A stretch of 52,230 nucleotides of DNA from an uncultured Paracoccaceae bacterium (GCA_937895435.1 CALAXT010000044.1:1-52230), one strand, 5' to 3'; shown: positions 34,724 through 43,324, counted from the first letter of the stretch. A program made the numbers and translations. The notes: generated from the letters alone by a model not told the origin.

Positions 34724-35395
34724 TTAAATCCGCAAAAACGATTGCACGACCCTTGGCAACAGCCCGCGAAAGCGCAGTGGTGCATCGGTGGCGGTCAGGC
34801 AAATGCAGGGCATGTTTTCGGCGGCAACTGGGGTGTGCTGGGTGTCTGCGCCCGCAATATCAATATCCCCCGGGCCAAAGCTGTCATCAGCGTCATGATA
34901 GCTGCCTTGCAGCACCAGCGTCAGCTCCATACCACCGTGGCCGTGATCGGGAATTTTTGTGCCTGCTGGAATATAGAGCATTCGCGCGCGGGCGGTCCCT
35001 TTGGTTGGCAAGACATATTGGCGCACACCACCGCCAACGGCGCGCCATGGCAACGAATCTAGCCGTTCACCGACATAATCGCAAAGCGGTGCGGGCAACT
35101 GGCCTTGGCTCAGTTTTTTAGGCGTGGCTGAGCGGGTGCTTGGGCGCGCGGCGGCACTGTCTTGCGGCAGGTGTGCAATCAGGGTCAGCATTTCGCCCAG
35201 CTGTGTGTCTGTGACGGGCTGGCCAGTTTCTCGTTCCAATATAGCCCCGCCCAAGGCATCAAACCCGGTCATGCGCGCCCGGCAGTCGTCGCAAAGTGAG
35301 ATGTGGCTGGCCACAACAACCCCAAATGCCTCGGGCAGGGCGCCTGCGGCATAGGATAGCAGAATTTCATCGGATATGTGGTGGGTGAGTGTCAT
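34724..35395 (-). CDS. chrR: Anti-sigma factor ChrR
   Basis: 223 residues. The N-terminal zinc-binding anti-sigma domain has H6, H31, C35 and C38 (HISLCDDC), the same positions as the zinc ligands of Rhodobacter sphaeroides ChrR. The C-terminal cupin-like domain keeps candidate metal residues H150, H152, E156 and H186. ChrR holds RpoE inactive and releases it when singlet oxygen or organic peroxides arise. The start overlaps the rpoE stop by four bases, so sigma factor and inhibitor are made together. It converges with mutL. Confidence 0.94.
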   Translation of the reverse strand: MTLTHHISDEILLSYAAGALPEAFGVVVASHISLCDDCRARMTGFDALGGAILERETGQPVTDTQLGEMLTLIAHLPQDSAAARPSTRSATPKKLSQGQLPAPLCDYVGERLDSLPWRAVGGGVRQYVLPTKGTARARMLYIPAGTKIPDHGHGGMELTLVLQGSYHDADDSFGPGDIDIAGADTQHTPVAAENMPCICLTATDAPLRFRGLLPRVVQSFLRI

Positions 35396-35955
35396 CGGGT
35401 GGTCTGGCTCATGCTGTGGCGCAGGCGCTCAAGCGCCAAGCGGATACGGGATTTAATGGTGCCAAGTGGCAAACCGGTTTCTCGGGCGATATCACTGTGT
35501 GACAGATCGCCAAAAAACGCGCGCTCAATCAGTTTGCGCTGTTTTTCGGGCAATTCTGTCAATGCGCGGGTCAGATGCGCGGTGTCTTGTTTCATGATCA
35601 TGGCTTCGGTGTGATCATCTGCCTGTTCTGGCCCCCAGAGAACCTCTTGCGGTTCGGGGCGACGCTCTTTTCTCAGCCGGTCGATCCGGCGATTTCGCGC
35701 GATGGCAAAGATCCATGTTGATAGGCTTGCGCGGCGTGGGTCAAACAGATGCGCCTTTTGCCACAGCACAGTCATGACATCTTGGGTTACTTCTTCAGCC
35801 TCGGCGCGGGTCGCGCCGGACCGCATCAAAAAAGAGGTCAGGCGTGGTGCGAAGTGGCGAAAGACTGCTGAAAAGCTGTCAATATCGCGGGCCTCGGCGA
35901 TGCGGTGCATGACAGAGCCCCAATCTGGATCATCGCTGTCAGGCGCCTTGCCCAT
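35392..35955 (-). CDS. rpoE: ECF sigma factor RpoE (singlet-oxygen response)
   Basis: A 187-residue ECF sigma factor of the RpoE-ChrR type. Region 2 is FSAVFRHFAPRLTSFLMRSGATRAEAEEVTQDVM (given by its ends) with WIFAIARNRRIDRLRKERR; region 4 is LPEKQRKLIERAFFGDLSHSDIA and LPLGTIKSRIRLALERLR. The frame is open upstream to 36117, but the ATG at 35955 preceded by AGGGGAAA gives the normal length. A TGATCC promoter candidate lies 104-133 bp upstream, which would mean autoregulation. Confidence 0.94.
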   Translation of the reverse strand: MGKAPDSDDPDWGSVMHRIAEARDIDSFSAVFRHFAPRLTSFLMRSGATRAEAEEVTQDVMTVLWQKAHLFDPRRASLSTWIFAIARNRRIDRLRKERRPEPQEVLWGPEQADDHTEAMIMKQDTAHLTRALTELPEKQRKLIERAFFGDLSHSDIARETGLPLGTIKSRIRLALERLRHSMSQTTR

Positions 35956-36058
35956 ATTTTCCCCTGCGCATTTGTTCCGATTGCGAGCACGCTTTATCCT
36001 AACGGCGGATACGCGCGTTTGCATCTGAAAAGCTATCGGGGCCAACATTATCATAACG

Positions 36059-36088
36059 GTCATACGCACGACGCGTTGTGTTGGATCA
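36059..36088 (-). promoter_or_regulatory. Candidate RpoE-dependent promoter of rpoE-chrR
   Basis: On the minus strand TGATCC (36088-36083), 18 bases, then TATGAC (36064-36059). R. sphaeroides RpoE promoters have a TGATC-type -35, so this is a plausible autoregulatory site. It is about 104 bp before the rpoE start. Confidence 0.6.
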
Positions 36089-36101
36089 GTGCAAAAGAAA
36101 A

Positions 36102-36131
36102 TGATCTGCTTGGCCATTTTGTGGCTATAGG
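36102..36131 (+). promoter_or_regulatory. Candidate RpoE-dependent promoter of the FAD-oxidoreductase operon
   Basis: On the plus strand TGATCT (36102-36107), 18 bases, then TATAGG (36126-36131), 35 bp before the ATG at 36167. It shares element type and exact spacing with the divergent rpoE promoter candidate, with start points facing away from each other. Confidence 0.6.
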
Positions 36132-36166
36132 GTTAGAACAGCGCAAAGATCTGAGGAGAATGCCAA

Positions 36167-37477
36167 ATGCACACATCGACCGATCCGGGCGCGATGCTGA
36201 TGGGGGATAAAAAGCGGGTGGCCATTGTGGGTGGTGGCATCTCTGGGTTGGCTGCGGCCCATCTGTTAGAGGGCAAGGCGCATGTCACAGTCTTTGAGGC
36301 AGAGCCCCGGCTGGGGGGGCATGCGCGCACCGTTGTTGCGGGCAAACGTGGGGATCAGCCGGTTGATACTGGCTTTATCGTGTTTAACCGGCAGAACTAT
36401 CCGCTGCTAACCCGGCTTTTTGAAATGTTGGATGTTGAAGTCGTCAAAAGCAATATGAGCTTTGGTGCATCAATCGATGGGGGGCGGCTGGAATATGCGC
36501 TGCGTGATCTGGGGTCAGTCTTTGCGCAGCCACGCAACGCGTTCAACCCGCGATTTTTGCGCATGTTGCGTGATATCATGCGCTTTAATTCCCGGGCGCT
36601 GGCCCTGGCCAATGACCCGCATATGACACTTGGCGAGTTGCTTGACCGGTTGGGAACTGGCCCATGGTTTCGTGATTATTATATTTTGCCGCTGTCTGGG
36701 GCGATCTGGTCAACGCCAGTTGCAGGGATCATGGATTTTCCAGCACAGGCTTTGGTGCAGTTTTTTCACAATCATGCGTTGATGCAGGCCAGTGGTCAGC
36801 ACCAGTGGTATACCGTGTCGGGCGGGTCGGTTGAATACGTGCGTAAGCTTCAGGCCCATTTGGTCAAAACCGGGGTTGATCTGCGGCTGAAAGCGCCCGT
36901 GCTTTCTGTGTGGCGCGAGGGGCGTCGGGTGGGCCTGCGCCCCGAAGGTGGCGCCGAGGAGTGGTTTGATGAGGTGATTTTTGCCTGCCATTCTGATCAG
37001 GCATTGGCGCTGTTGGTTGACCCAAGCCCAGAAGAGCGCGCGGCCTTGGGGGCAGTGCGGTATCAAAGTAACGAAATCGTTTTACACTCAGACACAGCAA
37101 TCATGCCGATCCGTCGTAATGTCTGGTCATCATGGGTCTATACTGAGGCCAAGGGCCAGCGTAGCGACAAGATTGATCTGACCTATTGGATGAATTCGCT
37201 GCAACCGATTCCAAAGGATGATCCGCTGTTTGTCACGCTGAATTCCAACCGGCCGATCCAGCCCGAACTGATTCATGATGTGGTCAGCTTTGCGCACCCA
37301 GTTTACGACTTAGCCGGGGCCGAGGGACGGGCGCAGATTTCTGCGATGAATGGGCGGCGCAACACTTGGTATTGTGGGGCGTGGATGCGCAACGGTTTTC
37401 ACGAAGACGGGTTTGCCAGTGCGCTTGATGTGGTGCAGGGAATGGATGCGCGCCAAAGGTTGCGCGCAGCTGCATGA
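36167..37477 (+). CDS. FAD-dependent oxidoreductase (amine-oxidase fold) of the RpoE operon
   Basis: 436 residues. The dinucleotide-binding motif is VAIVGGGISGLAAAHLL with the acidic end of strand 2 in VTVFEAEPRLGGHA, followed by VDTGFIVFNRQNYPLL, as in the NAD(P)/FAD oxidoreductases that accompany DUF1365 genes. The substrate is unknown; a role in modifying unsaturated lipids has been proposed for such operons. The ATG at 36167 (GGAG eight bases before it) is used. Its end overlaps the DUF1365 start. A TGATC-type promoter candidate lies just upstream. Confidence 0.88.
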   Translation: MHTSTDPGAMLMGDKKRVAIVGGGISGLAAAHLLEGKAHVTVFEAEPRLGGHARTVVAGKRGDQPVDTGFIVFNRQNYPLLTRLFEMLDVEVVKSNMSFGASIDGGRLEYALRDLGSVFAQPRNAFNPRFLRMLRDIMRFNSRALALANDPHMTLGELLDRLGTGPWFRDYYILPLSGAIWSTPVAGIMDFPAQALVQFFHNHALMQASGQHQWYTVSGGSVEYVRKLQAHLVKTGVDLRLKAPVLSVWREGRRVGLRPEGGAEEWFDEVIFACHSDQALALLVDPSPEERAALGAVRYQSNEIVLHSDTAIMPIRRNVWSSWVYTEAKGQRSDKIDLTYWMNSLQPIPKDDPLFVTLNSNRPIQPELIHDVVSFAHPVYDLAGAEGRAQISAMNGRRNTWYCGAWMRNGFHEDGFASALDVVQGMDARQRLRAAA

Positions 37478-38280
37478 CCCAGGCCGATGGCTCTGCGGTG
37501 GTCACTGGCCGTGATGCCGGGTGCGCTTTTGACCATGTGTCAGGGCGCACTTTTCATGGGCGGCGAGGGGGCGTGGAAAACGCGTTTTCTTATGGCGTTG
37601 ATTATGTGCTGATCGACCCAACGGCCCCGCCACCACCACATTTGCGGCTGTTTTCCCGTAACCGTGCCAACCTAATGGCATTGCATGATTGCGATCATGG
37701 GGGGGCACCGCATCACGGTGCAGGCTTGGCTTGGGTGCAAAAGGTTCTGGCCACGCGCGGTGTGGACCCTGGCGGGCAGATTTTATTGTTGGCGCAGCCC
37801 CGGATCCTGGGCCATGTGTTCAACCCCGTCAGTTTTTGGCTGTGCCATGATCCGGTGGGCGCGCTGTGTTTGGTGCTGGCCGAGGTAACAAACACCTTTG
37901 GTGACCGTCACAGCTATCTTTGCCATCACGACGATCTGCGCCCGATTGGCCCGACTGACCGGCTTCAGGCGGAAAAGGTTTTTCACGTATCACCGTTTCA
38001 AAAGATTGAGGGTGGATATACTTTCCGGTTTGATATTCGCGCCGACAAGGTGGGGATTTGGATTGATTATGCCGCATCTGACAGCCATGGGTTGATTGCG
38101 ACGCTTACAGGGGCGCGCAAACCGCTGCAGGACCGTGCGATTTTGAGTGCTTTTTTGCGCCGCCCCTTTGGGTCGCGGCGGGTGTTGGGGCTTATCCACT
38201 GGCAGGCGCTGCGGCTGTTTTTTAAGGGTGCGCGCTTTCAAGCCCGCCCCACGCCGCCTGTAGAGGACGTCACAAGGTGA
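37474..38280 (+). CDS. DUF1365 protein
   Basis: 268 residues with the DUF1365 hallmarks GRTFHGRRGGVENAFSYGVDY, LLAQPRILGHVFNPVSFWLC and LAEVTNTFGDRHSY, then KVFHVSPFQKIEGGYTFRF. Function unknown, but it is regularly paired with the FAD oxidoreductase upstream and with fatty-acid-modifying genes in RpoE/ChrR and light-induced operons. Overlaps both neighbours by four bases. Confidence 0.88.
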   Translation: MTQADGSAVVTGRDAGCAFDHVSGRTFHGRRGGVENAFSYGVDYVLIDPTAPPPPHLRLFSRNRANLMALHDCDHGGAPHHGAGLAWVQKVLATRGVDPGGQILLLAQPRILGHVFNPVSFWLCHDPVGALCLVLAEVTNTFGDRHSYLCHHDDLRPIGPTDRLQAEKVFHVSPFQKIEGGYTFRFDIRADKVGIWIDYAASDSHGLIATLTGARKPLQDRAILSAFLRRPFGSRRVLGLIHWQALRLFFKGARFQARPTPPVEDVTR

Positions 38281-39527
38281 GCGGCCCCGTCGCAGACAGC
38301 CCCCACTGGGGCGTGCTGCCGGGCTATGCGCTTTTTGCGGCTGTTTTATCCATGGCGGGTCTGCCGCTGTATATCCACGCCCCCAAAGTTTACGCCGACA
38401 GCTATGGCTTGGGGTTGGGTGTGTTGGGGGCAGTTCTTTTTGCGCTGCGGCTGTTGGATGTGGTGCAAGATCCGGCTTTGGGTTGGGTGGCTGCGCGTTT
38501 GGGGCGGTGGCGTGGGGTGGCGGTGGCGGTGGCGGCCGCTGTCATGGCGGGTGCGATGCTGGGGTTGTTTGCTGTTCGGCCACCGATCGCGCCGCTTGTG
38601 TGGTTTGGCTTGATGATGGCGTGTCTGTTCACAGGCTTTAGTTTTCTGACCATCTGTTTTTATGCCCAAGGGATTCGGCGTGCGACAAGCTTGCCCGGTA
38701 ACGGCCATTTGCGCTTAGCGGCTTGGCGGGAAACGGGGGGGTTGCTGGGGGTGTGTTTGGCCGCAGTTGCGCCTGCGGTTTTTATGCAGTGGACCCAGTC
38801 GCCCTTTGATTTTTTTGCAGTGAGTTTTGCCGGGCTGGTGGGTATTGCGGTGCTGGCAATGGCGCGCGAATGGCGGGCGGGGGGTGTGGTGGCACCTGCG
38901 GGCTTTGGTGTCATTTTGCGCGACCAAGCCGCCCGGCGGTTCTTGGTGCTGGCCTTGGTGAACGCGGCACCTGTGGCGGTCAGCTCAACGCTGTTTTTGT
39001 TTTTTGTCGAGGCGCGCTTGGCTGCACCGGGATGGGAGGGGCCGCTTTTGGTTCTGTTCTTTCTTGCGGCGGCCCTGTCAGCGCCGCTTTGGGGGCGTTT
39101 GGCGGCCCGCTTTGCGCCGCGCCGGGTGCTGATGGCCGGGATGACGCTTTCAATATTGGCGTTTGGCGGGGCTTTGGCGCTGGGGCCAGGCGATCTGGTG
39201 GCATTTTCGGTGATCTGTCTGGCCTCTGGGGCGGCTTTGGGGGCTGATATGACGCTCTTGCCCGCGCTTTTTGCGCGCCGTGTGGCCCATATCAGCCCCG
39301 AGGGTGCTGAGGCCTTTGGTCTTTGGTCTTTTGTTGGTAAGCTAAGCCTTGCATTGGCGGCGGTCGTGGTTTTGCCGATGCTGGAGGGGGCTGGGTTTGT
39401 TTCGGGTGCGCCCATCCAGACACCTGCCGCATTGGAGATGTTGGGGGTGCTTTATGCTGGGCTGCCCTGTGGATTGAAACTGATTGCGCTGGGGCTACTT
39501 GCCTTTAGCGATATGACTGAGGGGTAA
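38277..39527 (+). CDS. MFS transporter of the RpoE operon
   Basis: 416 residues, about twelve hydrophobic segments. The first half resembles the sugar-cation symporter (GPH/MelB) type: SYGLGLGVLGAVLFALRLLDVVQDPALGWVAARLGRWR (given by its ends). It starts with GTG at 38277, inside the DUF1365 stop (GTGA overlap). Substrate unknown; lipid-related transport can be imagined from the operon. Confidence 0.8.
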   Translation: MSGPVADSPHWGVLPGYALFAAVLSMAGLPLYIHAPKVYADSYGLGLGVLGAVLFALRLLDVVQDPALGWVAARLGRWRGVAVAVAAAVMAGAMLGLFAVRPPIAPLVWFGLMMACLFTGFSFLTICFYAQGIRRATSLPGNGHLRLAAWRETGGLLGVCLAAVAPAVFMQWTQSPFDFFAVSFAGLVGIAVLAMAREWRAGGVVAPAGFGVILRDQAARRFLVLALVNAAPVAVSSTLFLFFVEARLAAPGWEGPLLVLFFLAAALSAPLWGRLAARFAPRRVLMAGMTLSILAFGGALALGPGDLVAFSVICLASGAALGADMTLLPALFARRVAHISPEGAEAFGLWSFVGKLSLALAAVVVLPMLEGAGFVSGAPIQTPAALEMLGVLYAGLPCGLKLIALGLLAFSDMTEG

Positions 39528-39530
39528 GCG

Positions 39531-40091
39531 ATGCATCCTGTGATCTGGTTGGGGTTGGGGGTGGCGGTCTGTGCGCTGCTGATATGGATCAGGGCCCGGT
39601 TTGCAAGCTTTGCCGCACAGCGCCCGGCTGATTATGCCACCACCCTGCCAAAGATTGATATCCGTCGCCATCTGTCAGGCCCGATCTTGTGCGAGGGGAT
39701 CGTTTACGGCCCACTTGGCCGCGTGGCCTCGCGGTTTGTTGCGCAAATGCAGGGTGATTGGCAGGGTGACACAGGCACGCTGCGTGAACATTTCCGCTAT
39801 GACAACGGCAAAACACAAGACCGCTGTTGGCATCTGACACTGGGCGCAGATGGCCATATTCTTGCCAAAGCTGATGATTTGGTGGGTGCGGGGCAGGGCT
39901 GGCAATCGGGGGCAGGATTGTTGTTGCGCTATCGCATTCAATTGCCTGCTGATGCGGGGGGGCATGTGCTGGATGCCACTGATTGGATTTATCTGCTGGA
40001 GAATGGCACGCTGATGAACCGCAGTGAATTTCGCAAATTTGGCATCAAAGTGGGTGCTTTGGTCGCCACGATGCGGCCGATGAATTCATAA
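39531..40091 (+). CDS. DUF3833 protein
   Basis: 186 residues. One N-terminal hydrophobic segment (VIWLGLGVAVCALLIWIRA) suggests a membrane anchor or signal. The DUF3833 core is GDWQGDTGTLREHFRYDNG, DRCWHLTLGADGHILAKADD and DATDWIYLLENGTLMNRSEFRKFGI (given by its ends). Function unknown; this family regularly sits in RpoE/ChrR operons. It lies 3 bp after the MFS gene. Confidence 0.85.
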   Translation: MHPVIWLGLGVAVCALLIWIRARFASFAAQRPADYATTLPKIDIRRHLSGPILCEGIVYGPLGRVASRFVAQMQGDWQGDTGTLREHFRYDNGKTQDRCWHLTLGADGHILAKADDLVGAGQGWQSGAGLLLRYRIQLPADAGGHVLDATDWIYLLENGTLMNRSEFRKFGIKVGALVATMRPMNS

Positions 40092-40104
40092 AGGTGCGGT
40101 TGCA

Positions 40105-40839
40105 ATGAAAAATTGGGCAGGCAAACGCTATTGGCTGGTTGGGGCATCCGAAGGTCTGGGCCGCGCGCTGGCCCAAGAAATGAGCGCGGCTGGCGCGGAA
40201 TTAGTGCTGTCTGCGCGCAACACCGAACGGCTGGCTGTGTTGGCGGCCAGTTTGCCTGGGCCCGCCAGCGTTGTTGCGGTGGATATCGCCGATCACGATT
40301 CGGTTCAGGCCGCAGCGCAGGCGGCTGGAGATCTGGATGGGGTGGTATTTTTGGCAGGTGTCTATTGGCCGATGGCCAGCCAAAACTGGCAGGCGGTGCA
40401 GGCAGAAACCATGGCTGATATCAATTTTACGGGCGCTGTGCGGGTGATGGGTGCGGTGGTGCCTGCGATGGTGGCGCGCGGGCGTGGGCATTTGGTGCTG
40501 ACTGGCAGTCTGGCGGGGTTTCGGGGCCTGCCCGGGGCGATTGGATATGGGGCTAGCAAGGCGGGTGTGATGGCACTGGCGGAATCGATGCACTGTGATT
40601 TGCGCGCAACCGGTGTGCAGGTGCAGTTGGTCAATCCGGGATTTATCCGTACCCGGCTGACCGAGCAAAACGATTTTGCTATGCCCTTTATCATGGAGCC
40701 CGATGCCGCCGCGCAGGTGATGTTTGCCCACATGAACACACGCCGCTTTTCGTGCAGCTTTCCACGGGTATTTTCATGGGTGTTTCGGGGCGCTCAGTTT
40801 TTGCCCGATTGGCTTTATTATCGGCTGTATTCAAAATAG
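40105..40839 (+). CDS. Short-chain dehydrogenase/reductase
   Basis: A 244-residue SDR. The cofactor motif is LVGASEGLGRALAQEM, followed by VFLAGVYWP at the NNAG position and the catalytic serine, tyrosine and lysine in LTGSLAG and YGASKAG. The C-terminal part (CSFPRVFSWVFRGAQFLPDWLYYRLY) is hydrophobic and amphipathic, possibly membrane-touching. It is the last gene of the oxidoreductase operon, 13 bp after DUF3833. A lipid-derived substrate is a guess from context. Confidence 0.85.
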   Translation: MKNWAGKRYWLVGASEGLGRALAQEMSAAGAELVLSARNTERLAVLAASLPGPASVVAVDIADHDSVQAAAQAAGDLDGVVFLAGVYWPMASQNWQAVQAETMADINFTGAVRVMGAVVPAMVARGRGHLVLTGSLAGFRGLPGAIGYGASKAGVMALAESMHCDLRATGVQVQLVNPGFIRTRLTEQNDFAMPFIMEPDAAAQVMFAHMNTRRFSCSFPRVFSWVFRGAQFLPDWLYYRLYSK

Positions 40840-40892
40840 CGCGCAGGTTGGCTGCGGCGCTATTTTGCCTGGTGGCCCTGGCGCTGGCGGCG

Positions 40893-42035
40893 TCAGGCCA
40901 AATGGTCGATAACGGCCAGATATTGCGCCAGATCACCAACCTCTGACATCCAACCATCCACCAATGCCGGGTCACTTGGGGCTGCCTGCACACCAGGGGA
41001 TAACTGGCCATCCAACACGGCGCACACTGCAAGTGATACCGGTACCGATACCAACCGTCCCATCGCTGTGCCTTGGGCATCGCCCCAAGCATCCATCGCA
41101 TAGGTTTTGTGATAAACGGTTTGCCCATTGCGCTCGGCCTGCAGGTCAACAAACAGCACAACCCTGTCGGGTTCGTTGTCATCATAGGCATTGTCGCGCC
41201 AGAACTGATCTGACATTTCTTTCAGCCGCGCTTCGCCCTCGGGGCCGGTGAGCGTTTCAATTTCGGCAAAAACAGGTGCCCAGGCTTTGGCCCAACCTGT
41301 CAGCCGCAGGGTGCCGCGCACAAAATCGCGCAGCTTCCAAGCTGGGTCAAAATGATATTGCGCAACAAAGGGCAGCGAATCGCGGTTTGGGTATACCTCA
41401 AAGCTTTCGGGGGTGGGCAATGGCGCCTGATAGCTGCTGATTGCATCCCAAGGCCGGGCAACATCGCGTGGTACAAAATCGCTGATTGAGCGTGATGGCG
41501 AGCGCAGAGCTTTTAGAACGCCGAGCGGAGACCATGAGAATTTATAGCGAAATGGATTGGCAATTTTTGGCACACCGCCGCAATAGGATGAAAACGCCAA
41601 AGTGTTGTTTGCGTCAAACCCGGGGGATGCACGATAGTCTGACACCAGCCAGTGTGCCATTAAATGGTCAATGCCAGGGTCAAGGCCAACCTCATTGACC
41701 AAGGCCACACCAGCGGCCCGGGCCGCGGCATCAAGTGCACGCATTTCTGGCGCGATATAGCTTGATGATACGAAATGGGCGGCTTTTGATATGCACAGTT
41801 CCGCCAGCGCCACATGTTGATCGGCGGGCAGCATCGAGACCACCAGATCGCCCGGTACAAGGCTGGCCGAAAGCGCGCCGACATCATAGGCACGGATGTC
41901 AGATGTCAGATCACCCACGGCGTCTTTGGCCTTGGCGACCGTGCGATTCCAGACAGTCACGGAGCGGCCCGCAGTCAACAAGCGGCGCAGTCCCGGCACG
42001 GCGGAAAGCCCCGTGCCACACCAATGAATCGTCAT
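40893..42035 (-). CDS. Saccharopine dehydrogenase, glutamate-forming type (LYS9-like)
   Basis: 380 residues. The Rossmann start is MTIHWCGTGLSAVPGLRRLL. SSSYIAPEMRALDAAARAAGV, NEVGLDPGIDHLMAHWL and SYCGGVPKIANPFRYKFSWSPLG match LYS9-type saccharopine reductase. The reaction interconverts saccharopine with glutamate and aminoadipate semialdehyde. It overlaps the lysine-forming partner by four bases, so the pair probably degrades lysine through saccharopine, as described for marine roseobacters. Confidence 0.88.
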   Translation of the reverse strand: MTIHWCGTGLSAVPGLRRLLTAGRSVTVWNRTVAKAKDAVGDLTSDIRAYDVGALSASLVPGDLVVSMLPADQHVALAELCISKAAHFVSSSYIAPEMRALDAAARAAGVALVNEVGLDPGIDHLMAHWLVSDYRASPGFDANNTLAFSSYCGGVPKIANPFRYKFSWSPLGVLKALRSPSRSISDFVPRDVARPWDAISSYQAPLPTPESFEVYPNRDSLPFVAQYHFDPAWKLRDFVRGTLRLTGWAKAWAPVFAEIETLTGPEGEARLKEMSDQFWRDNAYDDNEPDRVVLFVDLQAERNGQTVYHKTYAMDAWGDAQGTAMGRLVSVPVSLAVCAVLDGQLSPGVQAAPSDPALVDGWMSEVGDLAQYLAVIDHLA

Positions 42036-43105
42036 GCCAAAGCTCCTTTGATGTCTGTCATATGGGTCTGAAATGTGGCCTGCGCGCGGCCCCAAGCCCC
42101 CGCATCGATCTGATCCAGATCTGCAAGCAGCGGCAACAGTTGTGCCGCGAAATCTTCGGATGATTCGCGTGGTAAAAGCGAGGGCAGATTATCGATGGCG
42201 GTCACATCAAGCGGTGGTGTTGCGTGCACGCGCAGGGCGGGGTTGTGCCAATCGGTCACCTGATCGTAGACTTTTATTGGTGAAAAGTCAGAGCCGGGAT
42301 CACAGGCGATATCACCAATCACTCTTAACGCACGCGGCGCGGTGCAAGTGGCCTGTGGCACAAAAACTGGGCAACCTGGGCGGGCCAGAATGCAATTAAG
42401 CAAAATTTCATGGGCCAAAACCTCGGGGAAGGGGCCGCCGTGGGCGGTTTCGGCGATATCCCATTTGGTGACTGGCACGCCAAGGGCCGTGCAAAGATCG
42501 GCAGCACCAGTCCCTACACGGCCCAAAGCCCCGATGATCAACGCGCGGGGGGAATGTGCTTCGGCCAAGGCGGTTTGTTCGGCACCCAGATCAGCCAGCA
42601 GGGCCGATTTGTCGCTGTAGCCACTGACAGGGCCCAAAATCTGGCCGCGTTGCTGCGCCCAAAAGCATTTCAGCGCAATTGCAGCCCCGGCGTAGCCGGC
42701 CCAATAGCCAAAGGCGGCCAGCCGGCGGCCAGTTTCATCAACCAGATACTCTAAATCATAAAGAGTGCCCCCACCGGCGGCAAAACGGCGCAGCAGCCCT
42801 TGGCCTGCGCTTTGGCCTTTGAATGCGTGGCCGAACATGATGTGGCGATGCGGCAATGGCGTGCCATCTTCGGGCAGTTCCTTTAGCCCAAAGATGATGG
42901 CATCTTTGGGTGCCTTGGGCCAACTGCCTTCGGGGGCGATTTCACAGCCTGCCGCGGCATAGGGGGCCAGTGGCAGGGCGCGGCTGCTGCTTTGCTCGAC
43001 CGTTACACGAAAGCCTTTGGCGCGGAGCGTTGTTGCCCCTGCGGCGGTCAGGCCAACGCGCTCTTCCTGTGGGCGCTGCTCGGCCCGGACCCAAAGATGT
43101 ATCAT
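42032..43105 (-). CDS. Saccharopine dehydrogenase, lysine-forming type (LYS1-like)
   Basis: 357 residues. The N-terminal alanine-dehydrogenase-like domain has RAEQRPQEERVGLTAAGATTL and IIFGLKELP, then HIMFGHAFKGQ. The NAD-binding motif is ALIIGALGRVGTGAADL followed by VTKWDIAETAHGGPFPE. The enzyme interconverts lysine plus 2-oxoglutarate with saccharopine. The ATG at 43105 gives the typical MIHLWVRAE; the longer frame is disregarded. First gene of the pair. Confidence 0.88.
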   Translation of the reverse strand: MIHLWVRAEQRPQEERVGLTAAGATTLRAKGFRVTVEQSSSRALPLAPYAAAGCEIAPEGSWPKAPKDAIIFGLKELPEDGTPLPHRHIMFGHAFKGQSAGQGLLRRFAAGGGTLYDLEYLVDETGRRLAAFGYWAGYAGAAIALKCFWAQQRGQILGPVSGYSDKSALLADLGAEQTALAEAHSPRALIIGALGRVGTGAADLCTALGVPVTKWDIAETAHGGPFPEVLAHEILLNCILARPGCPVFVPQATCTAPRALRVIGDIACDPGSDFSPIKVYDQVTDWHNPALRVHATPPLDVTAIDNLPSLLPRESSEDFAAQLLPLLADLDQIDAGAWGRAQATFQTHMTDIKGALA

Positions 43106-43270
43106 GACCGATGTCTTTCGTTCGTTTGGTGTGTGTGGCTTTGTGATGGATTGATACGCCCCTGCGGGTGGTGGCGGCCCCGCCCCCTTATTGGGGCTTT
43201 GCCTAAGCAAAGGCAACCGATCTGGCCGGTCAAGATCACCCTGTGCCATTCCAATTGCACGCAACGCAAC

Positions 43271-43299
43271 AGGCCGCCCGGGAGACACCCGGGCGGCCT
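43271..43299 (-). terminator. Strong palindrome downstream of rpmJ
   Basis: Perfect 12-bp arms (AGGCCGCCCGGG and its complement) around a 5-base loop. It lies 26 bp past the rpmJ stop on its strand. Almost all GC, followed by GTTGCGTTGC rather than a pure T-run. Confidence 0.7.
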
Positions 43300-43301
43300 G
43301 C

Positions 43302-43319
43302 CAAACCCCATGGGGTTTG
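43302..43319 (-). terminator. Second palindrome directly behind rpmJ
   Basis: An 18-base perfect palindrome of CAAACCCCA and its complement, five bases past the rpmJ stop and three bases before the stronger stem. Together they probably end the rpmJ transcript or protect its 3' end. Confidence 0.6.
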
Positions 43320-43324
43320 CAATC

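Larger units (their letters stand above)
43106..43324. other. Leader of the saccharopine genes and rpmJ 3' region
   Basis: No gene is seen. It contains two perfect palindromes next to rpmJ (43271-43299 and 43302-43319), a small hairpin CTTTGC-CTAA-GCAAAG at 43197-43212, and GCCCC repeats around 43177-43196. A promoter for the saccharopine genes is expected but not resolved. Confidence 0.5.
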
